Assembly: GCF_944327175.1 (NCBI RefSeq)
Contig: NZ_CALVGT010000017.1
Location: 1 to 64,000 of the forward strand
DNA length: 64,000 nt
Reading direction: 5' to 3'
Origin: an uncultured Lactobacillus sp.
GTDB taxonomy: Bacteria; Bacillota; Bacilli; Lactobacillales; Lactobacillaceae
Shown here: piece after piece, positions 1-9,335 of the stretch
Layout: each line of letters starts with the position of its first letter
How positions within the stretch are numbered: the first letter of the stretch is position 1
The notes under the pieces: model-generated
What the model was told of the DNA's origin: nothing
What the model saw: the letters and a program-made list of their open reading frames with translations, nothing else
Databases searched by the model: none
Position numbers and translations under genes: made by a program

Positions 1-177
1 CCTTGGGTGTGATGACATGGATAACGTAGTTCCTCTATCCAGTCAGCCGAAGCCGATTGGATAGCTTAGTCTAGACAATGAAAGCCGGATTTCTCCAGCT
101 TCCCTGCTAAAGATAAGAGACCTAAAGGTTGCGCTTCAAGCCTCTTACTTCAGTAAGGGGTTACCATTGACATTACT
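1..177. other. Left-edge intergenic sequence, no gene recognised
   Basis: No convincing gene is visible. One plus-strand frame stays open from the window edge to a TAG at 60-62 and could be the last ~20 codons of a gene outside the window, but nothing in it is recognisable. Small inverted repeats (TAAGAG with CTCTTA at about 114-153, and CTTAC with GTAAG near 143-156) could form a weak hairpin downstream of the minus-strand oppA gene. There is no clear T-run, so no terminator is called. Confidence 0.3.
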
Positions 178-1779
178 TTACTTAGTCACATAGGCTTCCT
201 TGAAGTTCCACTCGCTCCGCTTACAGATCCAGCCCTTGGCGTTTGACCGGATCAGCCAGGCATCGTCCTCGTAATAAAGCGGGATGACGCCGGCATCGTC
301 AAGCAGGATGCTTTCCGCCTCACTCATGTCCTTGAGCCGCTTTTCCTGGTCATTGGTGTTCTTGGAAGCCGCAATCAGCTTGTCATACTGGCTGTTTTTC
401 CAGGAGCCGTAGTTGGAGCTGTTTTTACTGGTCAAAAGTTCCAAGAAGGAAATCGGGTCACCGAAATCAGCGATCCAGTCTGACCCGCAGATCTGGAACT
501 GGCCTTTTTCCCGCCGGGCCAAGCGGGTCTTGAAGGGAACGCTGGTGACCGTCAATTTCAGCCCTGGCAGCTGGGTTTCCAGCATGCTCTGCAGGGCCTC
601 GCCAGTCTTCTTGCCCCCGTCGCTGTCACTGGTCAAAAGGTTCAAGGTCAAGCTGGACTTGCCGACTTCACTTAGGCCCTTTTGCCAGTACTCTTTGGCC
701 TTGCTTGGCTGGTACTTGTAGAGGTCTTTGGCCGAGGAGGAAATCATGCTGGTGTAGTCTTCCCCGTCATATTCAGTCAAGCCCTTGGCTGTGTAAGTAT
801 TGGCCACTTGGTTGTTGCCGCCTAAAATCCGGATCAGGTTCTCCCGGTTGATGGCCAGGGAGATGGCCTTGCGGATGTTGCTGTTGGCCAGGTTCGGGTT
901 CTTTTCATTAAGTTCCAGGTAGTAAGTCCCCCCGTTGGAGAGGCTGTAGTAGTTCTTCTTGCCCTTGAACTGCTTGGTCAAATTGGAGTCCAGGCCCAGG
1001 GCATCAATCTTGTTTGACTGGTAGAGGTTGTAGGCGGTAGTCGCCGTCTTGTTAACCGTGAAGTTGATCTGGTCAAGCTTGACGCTCTGCTTGTCCCAAT
1101 AATCCGGGTTCTTGACCAGTTTCCAGGACAGGTTGGAACCCGTCCATCCCTTTTGGATAAAAGGCCCGTTATAAGCCATGTACTTGGAAGCCGTCCCGTA
1201 CTTGTCCCCATATTTCTTGACAGCTTTTTCCTCCTGCGGGAAAAAGACTGGGAAGGCCATGAGGTCCTTAAAATATGCCATCCGCTTCTCTAAAATGACG
1301 ACCAGCTTATACTTGCCCTCAGCCTTGATCCCCAGGCTGGAAACCGGCTTTTTGCCGTTTTGGATGGCATTGGCGTTCTTGATCCCGGAAAAAAGATATG
1401 AGTACTCGGCCTCAGTCTTGGGATTGACGGTCCGCCGCCAGGAGTAGACAAAGTCCTGGGCAGTTACGGGCGTGCCGTCATTCCACTTGGACTTGCACAA
1501 GTTGAAAGTATAAGTCAGCCCATCCTTGGAAACCTGGGCGCTAGTGGCCAGGCCCTGACTTTGCCCGTCCTTGCTGTTTCTGTAGAGCCCTTCCATTGAA
1601 TTGATCATCTGGCTGAAGCTGACCACGTCCGTAGCCTTGGAGGGGTCCATCGTGGTGATTTCCCCGCCGACTGACCAGTTCAAATCCTGCTCCTTTTGAC
1701 TGCTCTCCTGCTTGCTGCAGGCTGTTAACGTTAACGCAGCTAAAGCAAGTCCGGTCAAGGCAATTTTACTTGATGACAT
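178..1779 (-). CDS. oppA: Oligopeptide ABC transporter substrate-binding lipoprotein (OppA family)
   Basis: 533 residues, the usual length for an OppA/DppA-type (SBP_bac_5) extracellular binding protein. The N-terminus is a lipoprotein signal peptide with lipobox LTAC near residue 21, so the protein is expected to be tethered outside the membrane and to deliver peptides to an Opp permease. Family-like segments include WNDGTPVTAQDFVYSWRR near residue 100 and RKAISLAINRENL in the second half. No oppBCDF genes lie beside it, so it is probably an orphan binding protein that shares a permease encoded elsewhere, as is common in peptide-auxotrophic lactobacilli. It could bind another ligand of this family, but an oligopeptide is most likely. 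It is transcribed alone. Confidence 0.88.
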   Translation of the reverse strand: MSSSKIALTGLALAALTLTACSKQESSQKEQDLNWSVGGEITTMDPSKATDVVSFSQMINSMEGLYRNSKDGQSQGLATSAQVSKDGLTYTFNLCKSKWNDGTPVTAQDFVYSWRRTVNPKTEAEYSYLFSGIKNANAIQNGKKPVSSLGIKAEGKYKLVVILEKRMAYFKDLMAFPVFFPQEEKAVKKYGDKYGTASKYMAYNGPFIQKGWTGSNLSWKLVKNPDYWDKQSVKLDQINFTVNKTATTAYNLYQSNKIDALGLDSNLTKQFKGKKNYYSLSNGGTYYLELNEKNPNLANSNIRKAISLAINRENLIRILGGNNQVANTYTAKGLTEYDGEDYTSMISSSAKDLYKYQPSKAKEYWQKGLSEVGKSSLTLNLLTSDSDGGKKTGEALQSMLETQLPGLKLTVTSVPFKTRLARREKGQFQICGSDWIADFGDPISFLELLTSKNSSNYGSWKNSQYDKLIAASKNTNDQEKRLKDMSEAESILLDDAGVIPLYYEDDAWLIRSNAKGWICKRSEWNFKEAYVTK

Positions 1780-1900
1780 CTTCCTTTACCCCCCTATTAC
1801 TAAAACGGTAACATAAGCAATACTCTTTTGGTTTCCCTTAAATTGTAGCACTTAATCTAATTATTTTATTATCTTTGGCCGAAAAATGTCAAATTGAACA

Positions 1901-1933
1901 AAAAAAGAGCAAGATCCGCGGATCTTGCTCTTC
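1901..1933 (-). terminator. Intrinsic terminator downstream of pgi
   Basis: Arms 1906-1918 and 1921-1933 (AAGAGCAAGATCC with GGATCTTGCTCTT) form a perfect 13-bp stem with a 2-base centre. On the minus strand the stem is followed by seven Ts (A-run 1901-1907 on the plus strand). It lies just after the pgi stop codon. Confidence 0.85.
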
Positions 1934-1953
1934 TTAGTTTCATTTACGAAAGA

Positions 1954-3294
1954 TTACAGGCGGCTTGCCAGTTCGTCGTGCAAGTCTTCGTAGCCTGGCT
2001 TGTTCAAAAGGCCAAACATGTTGCGCTTGTAAGCTTCAACGCCTGGCTGGTTAAATGGGTTGATCCCATTCAAGTAGCCGGAGATGGCAACTGACAATTC
2101 GAACCAGTAGATCAAGTAGCCCAAAGTGTGTTCGCTTTGGTCAGCGATGTTGACGGTCATAACTGGAACCCCGCCGTCAGTGTGGGCCAAAACAACGCCT
2201 TCGTAAGCCCGGTCGTTGACATAGTTCATGGTCTTGCCGGCCAGGAAGTTCAGTTGGTCCAGGTTGCTTTCGTCATTTGGAATTTCCACGTCAGCCCGTG
2301 GGCCAGCAACGCGGACAACAGTTTCCATCAAGTTCCGGCGGCCTTCTTGGATGTATTGGCCAAGTGAGTGCAAGTCGGTCGTGAAGTTAGCACTTGACGG
2401 GTAGATGCCCTTTTGGTCCTTGCCTTCTGATTCACCCATCAATTGCTTCCACCATTCGCCAAACATTCTGATGCTTGGTTCGTAGTTTTCCAAAAGTTCA
2501 GTGGTGTAGCCCTTGCGGTAAAGGATGTTTCTCAAGGCAGCGTATTGGTATGGAGAGTCCTTGCTTACGTCAGGGTCAGTATAAGCAGCCCGGGCGTCAG
2601 CGGCACCTTGCATCAAGGCGTCGATGTCGCAGCCGGCAGCAGCAATTGGCAAAAGGCCAACAGCTGACAACACGCTGAAACGGCCGCCGACGTCATCTGG
2701 AACTACGAATTCTTCGTAGCCTTCAGCGTCAGCTTCGGTCTTCAAGGCACCCTTTTGGCGGTCAGTGGTTGCGTAAATACGCTTGGCTGCTTCTTCCTTG
2801 CCGTACTTTTCAATCAACTTGGCCTTCAAAACCCGGAAGGCAACTGATGGTTCAGTGGTGGTACCGGACTTGGAGATGATGTTCAAGGAGAAGTCCTTGT
2901 CGCCCAGCCAGTTGATCAAGTCTGACAAGTAAGTGCCTGACAGACTGTTACCGCAGAAGACAACTTTAGGATAGTCGCTCTTTTCAGCCATGTAGAATGA
3001 TGAGTTCAAGAATTCAATGGCTGCTTGGGCACCCAAGTATGAGCCGCCGATCCCGATCCCGATCAAAACGTCGGAGTCGCTTTGGATCTTCTTAGCAGCC
3101 TTCTTGATGCGGGCGAATTCGTCCTTGTCATAGTCAACTGGCAGGTCCAGCCAGCCGCGGAAGTCGTTGCCGGCACCAGTGCCTTCGCGAAATTCCTTGT
3201 CAGCGGCGTTAACCATTGCTTGCATTTCCTTCAGTTCGTTTTCGTGAACAAAAGGAGTCAATTTACTACTGTCAAAACTTACTACACTATTCAT
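1954..3294 (-). CDS. pgi: Glucose-6-phosphate isomerase
   Basis: 446 residues. The enzyme interconverts glucose-6-phosphate and fructose-6-phosphate in the cytoplasm, at the entry to glycolysis. The sugar-phosphate-binding SIS fold is visible as [12 protein letters not shown] in the first quarter and [14 protein letters not shown] near residue 140. The active-site segment around [14 protein letters not shown] and the C-terminal signature [16 protein letters not shown] are intact. An upstream GTG at 3312 is in frame, but ATG at 3294 is the better start because GAGGAAG lies 9 bases before it and begins inside the longer reading frame. It is a single-gene transcript ending in a strong terminator. 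Confidence 0.97.
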   Translation of the reverse strand: MNSVVSFDSSKLTPFVHENELKEMQAMVNAADKEFREGTGAGNDFRGWLDLPVDYDKDEFARIKKAAKKIQSDSDVLIGIGIGGSYLGAQAAIEFLNSSFYMAEKSDYPKVVFCGNSLSGTYLSDLINWLGDKDFSLNIISKSGTTTEPSVAFRVLKAKLIEKYGKEEAAKRIYATTDRQKGALKTEADAEGYEEFVVPDDVGGRFSVLSAVGLLPIAAAGCDIDALMQGAADARAAYTDPDVSKDSPYQYAALRNILYRKGYTTELLENYEPSIRMFGEWWKQLMGESEGKDQKGIYPSSANFTTDLHSLGQYIQEGRRNLMETVVRVAGPRADVEIPNDESNLDQLNFLAGKTMNYVNDRAYEGVVLAHTDGGVPVMTVNIADQSEHTLGYLIYWFELSVAISGYLNGINPFNQPGVEAYKRNMFGLLNKPGYEDLHDELASRL

Positions 3295-3370
3295 TGATTT
3301 ATGCTTCCTCACTAGAAAATGTTAAATAAATCATTCACAAGATAATAGTATCATTGTTGCCCTTTCATTG

Positions 3371-3997
3371 CTAGTCTTTATTGGGATTTTTTACACAAAT
3401 TTGAACTAGCAAAAAGTAGAGCCCGTAGCCCAGCAGGACCCCGCAGGCATTGAAGAAGACGTCGTCAATGTCGCTGACCCCTGTCATGAGCAAAAACTGC
3501 AGGATCTCGATCATTACCGATGACAAGACCCCCAGGAAAAAGACCCGGCCAAAACAACGCTTGACTTGCAGCAGATTGGGCAGCAGGGCCCCGAAGGGTA
3601 CGAAGGCTAAGATATTGCCCATAGAGTTATAGTAAAAATCGACCTTACTCTGGGCATAGATTAATTTCCAGGTATTCTTCATGAAGACCAGGTTGATATT
3701 GCTAAGCGGCCGCGTCCAATGGAAATTCAGTTCCCAAGGGAAGTAGAATGACCTGAAGGTCGTCAGCATCAGCACCAGGAGAAAGTAAAAGACGAAGAGC
3801 CAGAGGCCGAATTCTGACCAGAGCCCGCGCCTTTTACGGACAGCCAAAAGCCAGATGACCCGGACCAAGGCAAAGAGCAGAAAGTAAAAAATAGTTTTGT
3901 CCAGGCCCTGCAAGGTTAACTTGATTAGGGCAAAGTGATTGATCCTGGTGGCGTACTGGCTGGCTAAATAATTGTATAAAGGTGCTAAAAACAACAT
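3371..3997 (-). CDS. VanZ-like family membrane protein
   Basis: About 208 residues from ATG 3997; a TTG at 4012 in the same frame is possible, and neither has a strong ribosome binding site. Several hydrophobic segments span the chain. The C-terminal half carries VanZ-like motifs: NILAFVPFGALLP followed by a run ending LLMTGVSDIDDVFFNACGV, which matches the family pattern of a D-x-x-D/N-x-x-G-ending final helix. VanZ relatives are membrane proteins of unclear biochemical role, some linked to glycopeptide tolerance. The gene is divergent from the adjacent lipoteichoic-acid synthase gene, which loosely suggests an envelope context. Function is not assigned beyond family. Confidence 0.72.
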   Translation of the reverse strand: MLFLAPLYNYLASQYATRINHFALIKLTLQGLDKTIFYFLLFALVRVIWLLAVRKRRGLWSEFGLWLFVFYFLLVLMLTTFRSFYFPWELNFHWTRPLSNINLVFMKNTWKLIYAQSKVDFYYNSMGNILAFVPFGALLPNLLQVKRCFGRVFFLGVLSSVMIEILQFLLMTGVSDIDDVFFNACGVLLGYGLYFLLVQICVKNPNKD

Positions 3998-4146
3998 GCT
4001 CGCTGGGTCCAATCTACTAGGGTCTGCTTACATTATACAAGCTTTTTTTGGGGAAAAATTTTAAGAAAGCAATAACTCTGGGGAAATATTTGTCTATTTT
4101 TGCCACAACCTTTAAAATTAAGACAGTTATAAAAGGAGAAACGACA

Positions 4147-6369
4147 TTGAAACACAGCAAATTTCTCGGCAAATTTCAAAGCCGGACTGGCTTTTTGGCC
4201 CTCCTGGTCATCTGTTACTGGCTGAAATACCTCTTTGTCGCTTACTGCGACTTCAATCTAGGCCTGGCCAATCCCCTCCAGCACATCATCATGTGGTTCA
4301 GCCCCCTGGGCATGAGCATCATTTTGATCAGCCTGGGCTTTTACTTTTCCAAGCCTCTGGCCTCCTACATCGCCATGCTGGCCCTCGATTTTGCCAACAC
4401 GGCGCTTTTATTTGCCAACGTCCTTTACTACCGGCAGTTTACCGACTTCATCACGGTTAAAACCATGGCCAACATCAGCAAGGTTTCCCAGGGCCTGGGC
4501 AAGTCCAGCGCGGCCCTTTTGGCGCCCAGCGACATTTTGATCTGGCTGGACCTGGTCGTGATCATTATCCTGCTGGCGATAAAAGTAATCAAAATTGACC
4601 AGCGGTCATACGGCTTTTCCAGGACCTTTGCCATTACATCCTTCGGCCTTTTCGTTTTAGGCCTTAACATGATGATGGCTGAATGCAACCGGCCCCGCCT
4701 GCTCAAGAACACTTTTGACCGGACTTACGTGGTCAAGTACCTGGGCATTGACACCTTCACAGTTTATGACGCTATTAAGAACGAATCCAGCTCGACCGTA
4801 ACCAAGAATGCTTCGACCAGTGAATTGAACAAGATCATCAACTTCACCCGGCAGAATTACGCCCCGGCTAATTCCGAATACTTCGGAGCGGAAAAAGGGA
4901 AAAACGTGATCATCATCCACCTGGAGAGCTTCCAGCAGTTTTTGATCGGGATGAAAGTCAACGGCAAGGAAGTTACTCCCTTCCTTAATTCCCTCTACAA
5001 AAACAAGCACACCCTGTCTTACAGCAACTTCTACCACCAGGTTGGCCTGGGCAGAACCAGTGACGCGGAAAATATGCTGGAGACCAGCACCTACGGGATT
5101 TCTGACGGGTCACTCTTCACTTCATTAGGCTCCAACAACACCTTCCAGGCTGCCCCGCAAATCCTGCGGGCAAACAACAACTACACCTCTGCCGTCTTCC
5201 ACGGCAATGTCGGCAGCTTCTGGAACCGGAATGATGTTTACAAGAATATGGGCTACAACTACTTCTTTGACAAGAACTACTTCAGTCAGGAAAGCAGGGA
5301 CAGCTCCGGCTACGGGCTTAAGGACAAACTCTTTTTTGCCGAAAGCGTCAAGTACCTGGAAAGAATGCAGCAGCCCTTCTATGCCAAGTTCATCACGGTC
5401 ACCAACCACACACCTTTTGAACTGGCCACGGCTGATCAGGATCCAAACTTCAAGACCAGCTCAACCAGTGACGCGACAATCAATAATTACTTTTTGACCG
5501 CTCACTACCTGGACCAGGCCTTGAAGGAATTTTTCAATTACTTGAAAAAATCCGGTCTCTATGGGAAGTCGATGATCGTCATCTACGGGGACCACTACGG
5601 CTTGAGCAATGAAGAGTACACCACCCTGGCGCCTTTGATCGGCAAGGATCCGAATGACTGGTCCAGCTACAACACCGCCCAGATGCAAAAGGTACCTTTC
5701 ATGATCCACGCTTCCAATTTAAAGGGCGGGATCAAGTCAACCCTGGCCGGTGAAATCGCCGTCCTGCCAACCATCCTCCACCTGCTGGGCATCTCCAGCA
5801 AGCAATACGTCCAGTTTGGCACGGACATGCTGTCAGCTAAGCACAAGCAAATTGTCGTCTTCAGAAATGGGACGGTCATCAGTCCGAAATACGTCTTGAT
5901 CGGGGGCAAGACCAGCAAGGGCAATGTCTATGATGCCAGCGGCAAGCTTTTGACCAAGCTGACCGAAAAGCAAAAAGCCGAAGTCAAGAAGCTGGCTGCT
6001 TATAGCAAGACCTCCCTGGCTTACTCGGACTCCCTCAACAACAAGAACCTGCTCCGCTATTACACCCCAAAGGGTTTCAGCCCGGTCATCCCGAGCGATT
6101 ACAACTACAGCACCAACTACCAGCAGATGATGGACCTGATTGAACAGCTGGGCAAGCAGTCAACAGCCATCATCAGCCAAAAAGGCGACACCAGCAAGCT
6201 CTACAAGACCGACGCAAGTGAACTGGCCAAGCGGCAAAGCGAGATCACCCAGATCCCGGAAAGCGTCCTGTCCTCATCCAGCTCCATGAATGAGAGCATG
6301 ACTGCAAGTTCATCCAGCTCAAGTAAAAGTTCCAGCTCAAGTAAAGCCAGCAGCAAGAAAACTAAATAG
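4147..6369 (+). CDS. ltaS: Lipoteichoic acid synthase family protein (sulfatase fold)
   Basis: 740 residues from TTG 4147, chosen because AAGGAG at 4133-4138 sits 8 bases upstream; the frame is open further upstream without a better site. The N-terminal ~200 residues contain about five membrane helices, and the rest is an extracellular alkaline-phosphatase/sulfatase domain. LtaS-type motifs are present: NVIIIHLESFQQF (metal Glu), GRTSDAENM (the Thr expected to be the catalytic nucleophile), ITVTNHTPFE and IYGDHYG (metal-binding Asp-His). The family transfers glycerol phosphate from phosphatidylglycerol onto the lipoteichoic acid chain. The C-terminus ends in an unusual Ser/Lys-rich tail of about 30 residues, possibly a wall-spanning or charge-binding extension. 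Substrate could also be a related phosphoglycerol transfer. Confidence 0.88.
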   Translation: MKHSKFLGKFQSRTGFLALLVICYWLKYLFVAYCDFNLGLANPLQHIIMWFSPLGMSIILISLGFYFSKPLASYIAMLALDFANTALLFANVLYYRQFTDFITVKTMANISKVSQGLGKSSAALLAPSDILIWLDLVVIIILLAIKVIKIDQRSYGFSRTFAITSFGLFVLGLNMMMAECNRPRLLKNTFDRTYVVKYLGIDTFTVYDAIKNESSSTVTKNASTSELNKIINFTRQNYAPANSEYFGAEKGKNVIIIHLESFQQFLIGMKVNGKEVTPFLNSLYKNKHTLSYSNFYHQVGLGRTSDAENMLETSTYGISDGSLFTSLGSNNTFQAAPQILRANNNYTSAVFHGNVGSFWNRNDVYKNMGYNYFFDKNYFSQESRDSSGYGLKDKLFFAESVKYLERMQQPFYAKFITVTNHTPFELATADQDPNFKTSSTSDATINNYFLTAHYLDQALKEFFNYLKKSGLYGKSMIVIYGDHYGLSNEEYTTLAPLIGKDPNDWSSYNTAQMQKVPFMIHASNLKGGIKSTLAGEIAVLPTILHLLGISSKQYVQFGTDMLSAKHKQIVVFRNGTVISPKYVLIGGKTSKGNVYDASGKLLTKLTEKQKAEVKKLAAYSKTSLAYSDSLNNKNLLRYYTPKGFSPVIPSDYNYSTNYQQMMDLIEQLGKQSTAIISQKGDTSKLYKTDASELAKRQSEITQIPESVLSSSSSMNESMTASSSSSSKSSSSSKASSKKTK

Positions 6370-6376
6370 AAGAAGC

Positions 6377-6410
6377 AAAAAGCTTACCGGCAGCAGTCGG
6401 TAAGCTTTTT
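6377..6410. terminator. Bidirectional terminator between ltaS and the histidine kinase
   Basis: Arms 6377-6389 and 6398-6410 form a 13-bp stem with A-rich and T-rich outer ends, so it can serve both the plus-strand ltaS and the minus-strand kinase gene. Confidence 0.85.
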
Positions 6411-6416
6411 TAGTCG

Positions 6417-7982
6417 CTATTCTTTATCTTTGGACTCTTTCTTGTCCTTTTTATCATAGTGCTTCTCATGCCCTTGGTCAAAGAGGGTGATCATGAAGGT
6501 TGAGCCTTCATGCGGCTTGGAAGTAACCTTGATTTCCCCGCCGTGCTGGCGGACCAAAGAGAGGACGATCGACAAGCCCAGGCCGGATTCACCAGTGCCG
6601 CCGTAGCGGGCCCGGGCCGGGTCAGCCTTGTAGAAGCGCTCGAAGATGTACTTGCTTTGCTCCTGGGTCATCCCGATCCCGGTATCCTGGACGCTGAAGG
6701 TCGCCCCATGCTGGAAGCGCCGGCCCCTAAGCGTGATCGTCCCGTTGTTGGTAAACTGGATGGCGTTCTGGGTCAAGTTGACCAGCATCTGCTTGAAGCG
6801 GTCCTGATCAGCATAAACCGGTAAATCTTCTGGGGCATCAAGGATGATCTTGTCCCCATTCTTGGCCGCGTTCTGGGTCAATTGCTGCTGAACGTCGTTC
6901 ATGATGGTCCGGGCATTGAACTGGGACTTCATCATCTGGATCTTCCCACTTCTGATCTTTTCGTAGTCCAGGTTTTCATTGACCAGGCGAATCAAGCGCT
7001 TGGTTTCCCGGTTCATGAGGTCAATGGACTCTGGAATTGATTCTTCCGGGATGGCATCATACTTCATCCCTTCCAAAAGGCCATTAATGGTCGTCAGAGG
7101 CGTCCGCATTTCGTGGGCCACATCCTGCATGAACTGTTCCCTGCGCTCTTCCTGAGCCTTGACTTCTTCATTTGAGGCCTTTAGAGACTGAACCATTTCG
7201 TTGAAGTTTTCAGCCAGGTCGTCGATTTCATCGGCATGGCGGTGGTCAACCTGGACGTCCAGGTCACCGTCAGCAACCTTGCGGGCAGCCAGGGAGAGCT
7301 TCTTGATCCGGCCAGTTTGGTAGTAGGCCAGAACAAAGCTCAAGATCAAGCTGACTGCGAAGGTGATCACCAGGGCCCGGGCCAGGTTTGCCTTGGCCTG
7401 ACTCACGGCCTGCAGGACGTCCTTAACCCGGGAACCAATCATGATGGCCCCGACTACCTTCTTGTTTGAACCCGATCCTTGGATCTGGGGAACCACGACC
7501 CAGGTATAGCTTTCAGCAGCAAAAAGTCGGTTGCTCCGCTTTCTTAAGCCATCGCGCTTTACCCAGCCCTGGATTTTCGGGGCAAGGCCCTGCTGCTCGC
7601 TGCTGTGGTCGTCTTTGATCCGGACTACCTGCCCCTTTTTCAGCATCGATTTAGCTGACTTCTTCAAGATGTCATAGCCGCCAAGGGGATAAGTCGTCTT
7701 AAAATTCTTATCCATCAAAAACAGTTTAAGATTTTCATCCCGCATGACGAAAGAGAACTTCTGCAGAAAATCCGTGGAAAAAACCGGCGGTGAGTTCTTG
7801 CTCTGCGTCTTTTTAGAGTACAGCTGCAGGGTCGAGAGATTCTCGGCATAACTTTCCAAGCGCGTATAGTTGCTTTGATAGGCCTGTTCCTTCTGATAAT
7901 TGATCGTTGAAAAGCCAATGATCATGACTGAAGTCAAGATGACTACCAAAAAACTCAGAATATGCTGATAAATCAGTTTCAT
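6417..7982 (-). CDS. Two-component sensor histidine kinase
   Basis: 521 residues. One helix lies at residues ~5-25, followed by an extracellular sensor loop of ~175 residues, a second helix near 205-222, a HAMP linker (~223-275), a HisKA dimerisation domain with phospho-acceptor His290 in DVAHEMRTPL, and a HATPase_c domain with N, G1 (DTGIGM) and G2 (GTGESGLGLSI) boxes. The C-terminus is a charged Lys/Asp/Glu tail. The start codon overlaps the response-regulator stop (ATGA), so the two are translationally coupled. The family autophosphorylates and passes phosphate to the partner regulator. The signal is unknown; the extracellular domain suggests an envelope or surface cue. Confidence 0.93.
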   Translation of the reverse strand: MKLIYQHILSFLVVILTSVMIIGFSTINYQKEQAYQSNYTRLESYAENLSTLQLYSKKTQSKNSPPVFSTDFLQKFSFVMRDENLKLFLMDKNFKTTYPLGGYDILKKSAKSMLKKGQVVRIKDDHSSEQQGLAPKIQGWVKRDGLRKRSNRLFAAESYTWVVVPQIQGSGSNKKVVGAIMIGSRVKDVLQAVSQAKANLARALVITFAVSLILSFVLAYYQTGRIKKLSLAARKVADGDLDVQVDHRHADEIDDLAENFNEMVQSLKASNEEVKAQEERREQFMQDVAHEMRTPLTTINGLLEGMKYDAIPEESIPESIDLMNRETKRLIRLVNENLDYEKIRSGKIQMMKSQFNARTIMNDVQQQLTQNAAKNGDKIILDAPEDLPVYADQDRFKQMLVNLTQNAIQFTNNGTITLRGRRFQHGATFSVQDTGIGMTQEQSKYIFERFYKADPARARYGGTGESGLGLSIVLSLVRQHGGEIKVTSKPHEGSTFMITLFDQGHEKHYDKKDKKESKDKE

Positions 7983-8704
7983 GCGTTAACCTGTGAATCG
8001 TCAAACTTGTAGCCCACGCCCCAGACGGTTTGAATGATCTGCGGGCCGGACTTTTCCAGCTTCTGGCGCAGCTTCTTGATGTGGGCGTCAACAGTTCTTT
8101 CTTCACCGAAGTATTCGTAGCCCCAGACAAGTTCCAGGAGCTGTTCCCGGGAGAAGACTTGCTTTGGCTTCTGGGCCATGGTGTAGAGCAGGTCAAATTC
8201 CTTTGGCGTCAAGCCTTCAACCCGGTTTTCGTCAAAGTAGACTTCCCGCCGGCTCTTGGAGATCCGGATGTGGTTGGTTTCCAGGTCGAAGTCGTTGCTT
8301 GGGATGTTCTTCGGCAGGTTTCTTGGCTGCCCTTCCAGCATTACCCGCCGGTGCAGGGCCTTGATTCTGGCAATCAAGGCGATTGGGCTGAATGGCTTGG
8401 TTACGTAGTCATCAGCTCCGACGCCCAGGCCGAGAACTTGGTCAGATTCGCTGTCACGAGCCGTCAGCATAATAATCGGAACCGTTTCAGAAATCCGGCG
8501 GATTTCCTTGGCCACTTGAATCCCATCCTTCTTTGGCAGGTTCAAGTCCAAAGTGATGATATCAAAGTCCCGCGGGTGAGTCTGGAAAATTTCGACTGCT
8601 TCTTCACCGTCGTAGGCAGAAACTTGTTCCCAGCCTTCCTTCTTGAAGAACAATTCCATCATTTGTGAAACTGACTTGTCATCTTCTACCATTAAGATCT
8701 TCAT
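7979..8704 (-). CDS. OmpR-family response regulator
   Basis: 241 residues. The receiver domain spans residues 1-120, with acidic pocket E7-D8-D9 and phospho-acceptor Asp53 in TLDLNLP. The C-terminal winged helix (about 145-235) ends with the usual VWGVGYKF motif. AAGGGG precedes the ATG. It is the first gene of a two-gene operon with the kinase (4-base overlap). It should act as a DNA-binding regulator once phosphorylated; targets cannot be read from this window, although ltaS and the VanZ-like gene next door are plausible candidates by position only. Confidence 0.95.
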   Translation of the reverse strand: MKILMVEDDKSVSQMMELFFKKEGWEQVSAYDGEEAVEIFQTHPRDFDIITLDLNLPKKDGIQVAKEIRRISETVPIIMLTARDSESDQVLGLGVGADDYVTKPFSPIALIARIKALHRRVMLEGQPRNLPKNIPSNDFDLETNHIRISKSRREVYFDENRVEGLTPKEFDLLYTMAQKPKQVFSREQLLELVWGYEYFGEERTVDAHIKKLRQKLEKSGPQIIQTVWGVGYKFDDSQVNA

Positions 8705-8882
8705 GTTTTAACCCCTTACCAAAAAATTGTGCAATCCACACTGTATTATCATCGTAGCAAAAAAGTATCAAAAGCCGCCAATCATTCTATGAAAAAAGCT
8801 TGAAACTTAACTCACAAGTTTGGGGCTAATTGACTCAACTATATAGTTTTTCACTTAATTCCTACAAGAAAAAAGTTTACTT

Positions 8883-9038
8883 TTAATCATCGCCGCTGGT
8901 CAAGAATTTGTAAACCACCCAGGCAAAAAATGCCGTTGGCAGCAGGCCTGGGGAAAGGTCGACCTTGAGCTTGGTCCTGCCCTTGTCATTGACTTCTTGG
9001 CAGCTATAAGCTCCTAGCAAAAATTCTTTGAGTTTCAT
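8883..9038 (-). CDS. Small protein of 51 residues, unknown function
   Basis: ATG 9038 to TAA 8883. GGGAGGT lies 6 bases before the start, stronger than many annotated genes here. The product begins MKLKEFLLGAYSCQEVNDKG, carries a basic middle (RTKLKVD) and one hydrophobic stretch, LLPTAFFAWVVYKFL, near residues 32-46, and ends TSGDD. It has no secretion signal at the N-terminus and no double-glycine leader. An AGTATAAT-like -10 lies upstream near 9101-9108. The ORF is isolated between the two-component operon and ssrA. No family is recognised; it may be a single-pass or peripheral membrane microprotein. Confidence 0.6.
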   Translation of the reverse strand: MKLKEFLLGAYSCQEVNDKGRTKLKVDLSPGLLPTAFFAWVVYKFLTSGDD

Positions 9039-9291
9039 AGTTGACCTCCCGCACTAAAAAGTGTATTTACAGTCAAAACAATAGCTTCTACTCTTTTAAT
9101 TATACTCTTGATTCCTTTGCGATTTATTGCATTTGTTATTTTATTCCAGTGGCTAGCTTCGGAAAATCATTTTCATTTCTTCCCCTTTAGTTACACCTTC
9201 TAAACACTTATCTCTTATACTATACCGCTCTTTCCAGCTTATCGTTGCATATATTGGAGAATTCTTTCATTTTTGAAGATAAAAATTCCAC
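9039..9291. other. AT-rich intergenic sequence
   Basis: About 250 bases between the small gene and the ssrA terminator. It is much more A/T-rich than its surroundings and holds only a possible promoter for the small gene (TATAAT on the minus strand near 9101-9106). No RNA gene or coding frame is supported. Confidence 0.4.
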
Positions 9292-9322
9292 AAAAAAGAC
9301 GCGTGCATTAATCACACGCGCC
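9292..9322 (-). terminator. Terminator of ssrA
   Basis: Arms 9300-9305 and 9315-9320 (CGCGTG with CACGCG) are followed on the minus strand by six Ts (A-run 9292-9297). It is located just 3' of the tmRNA. Confidence 0.75.
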
Positions 9323-9335
9323 TTCTTTAGACAGA

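Noticed and set aside
1..62. Possible 3' end of a plus-strand gene running in from the left edge
   Set aside because: Only ~20 codons are visible and no family or codon pattern supports them.
1906..1933. GGATCC-rich terminators at 1906, 36338 and 58105 as a repeat family
   Set aside because: They share only the palindromic GATC centre; arms differ, so independent terminators are the simpler view.
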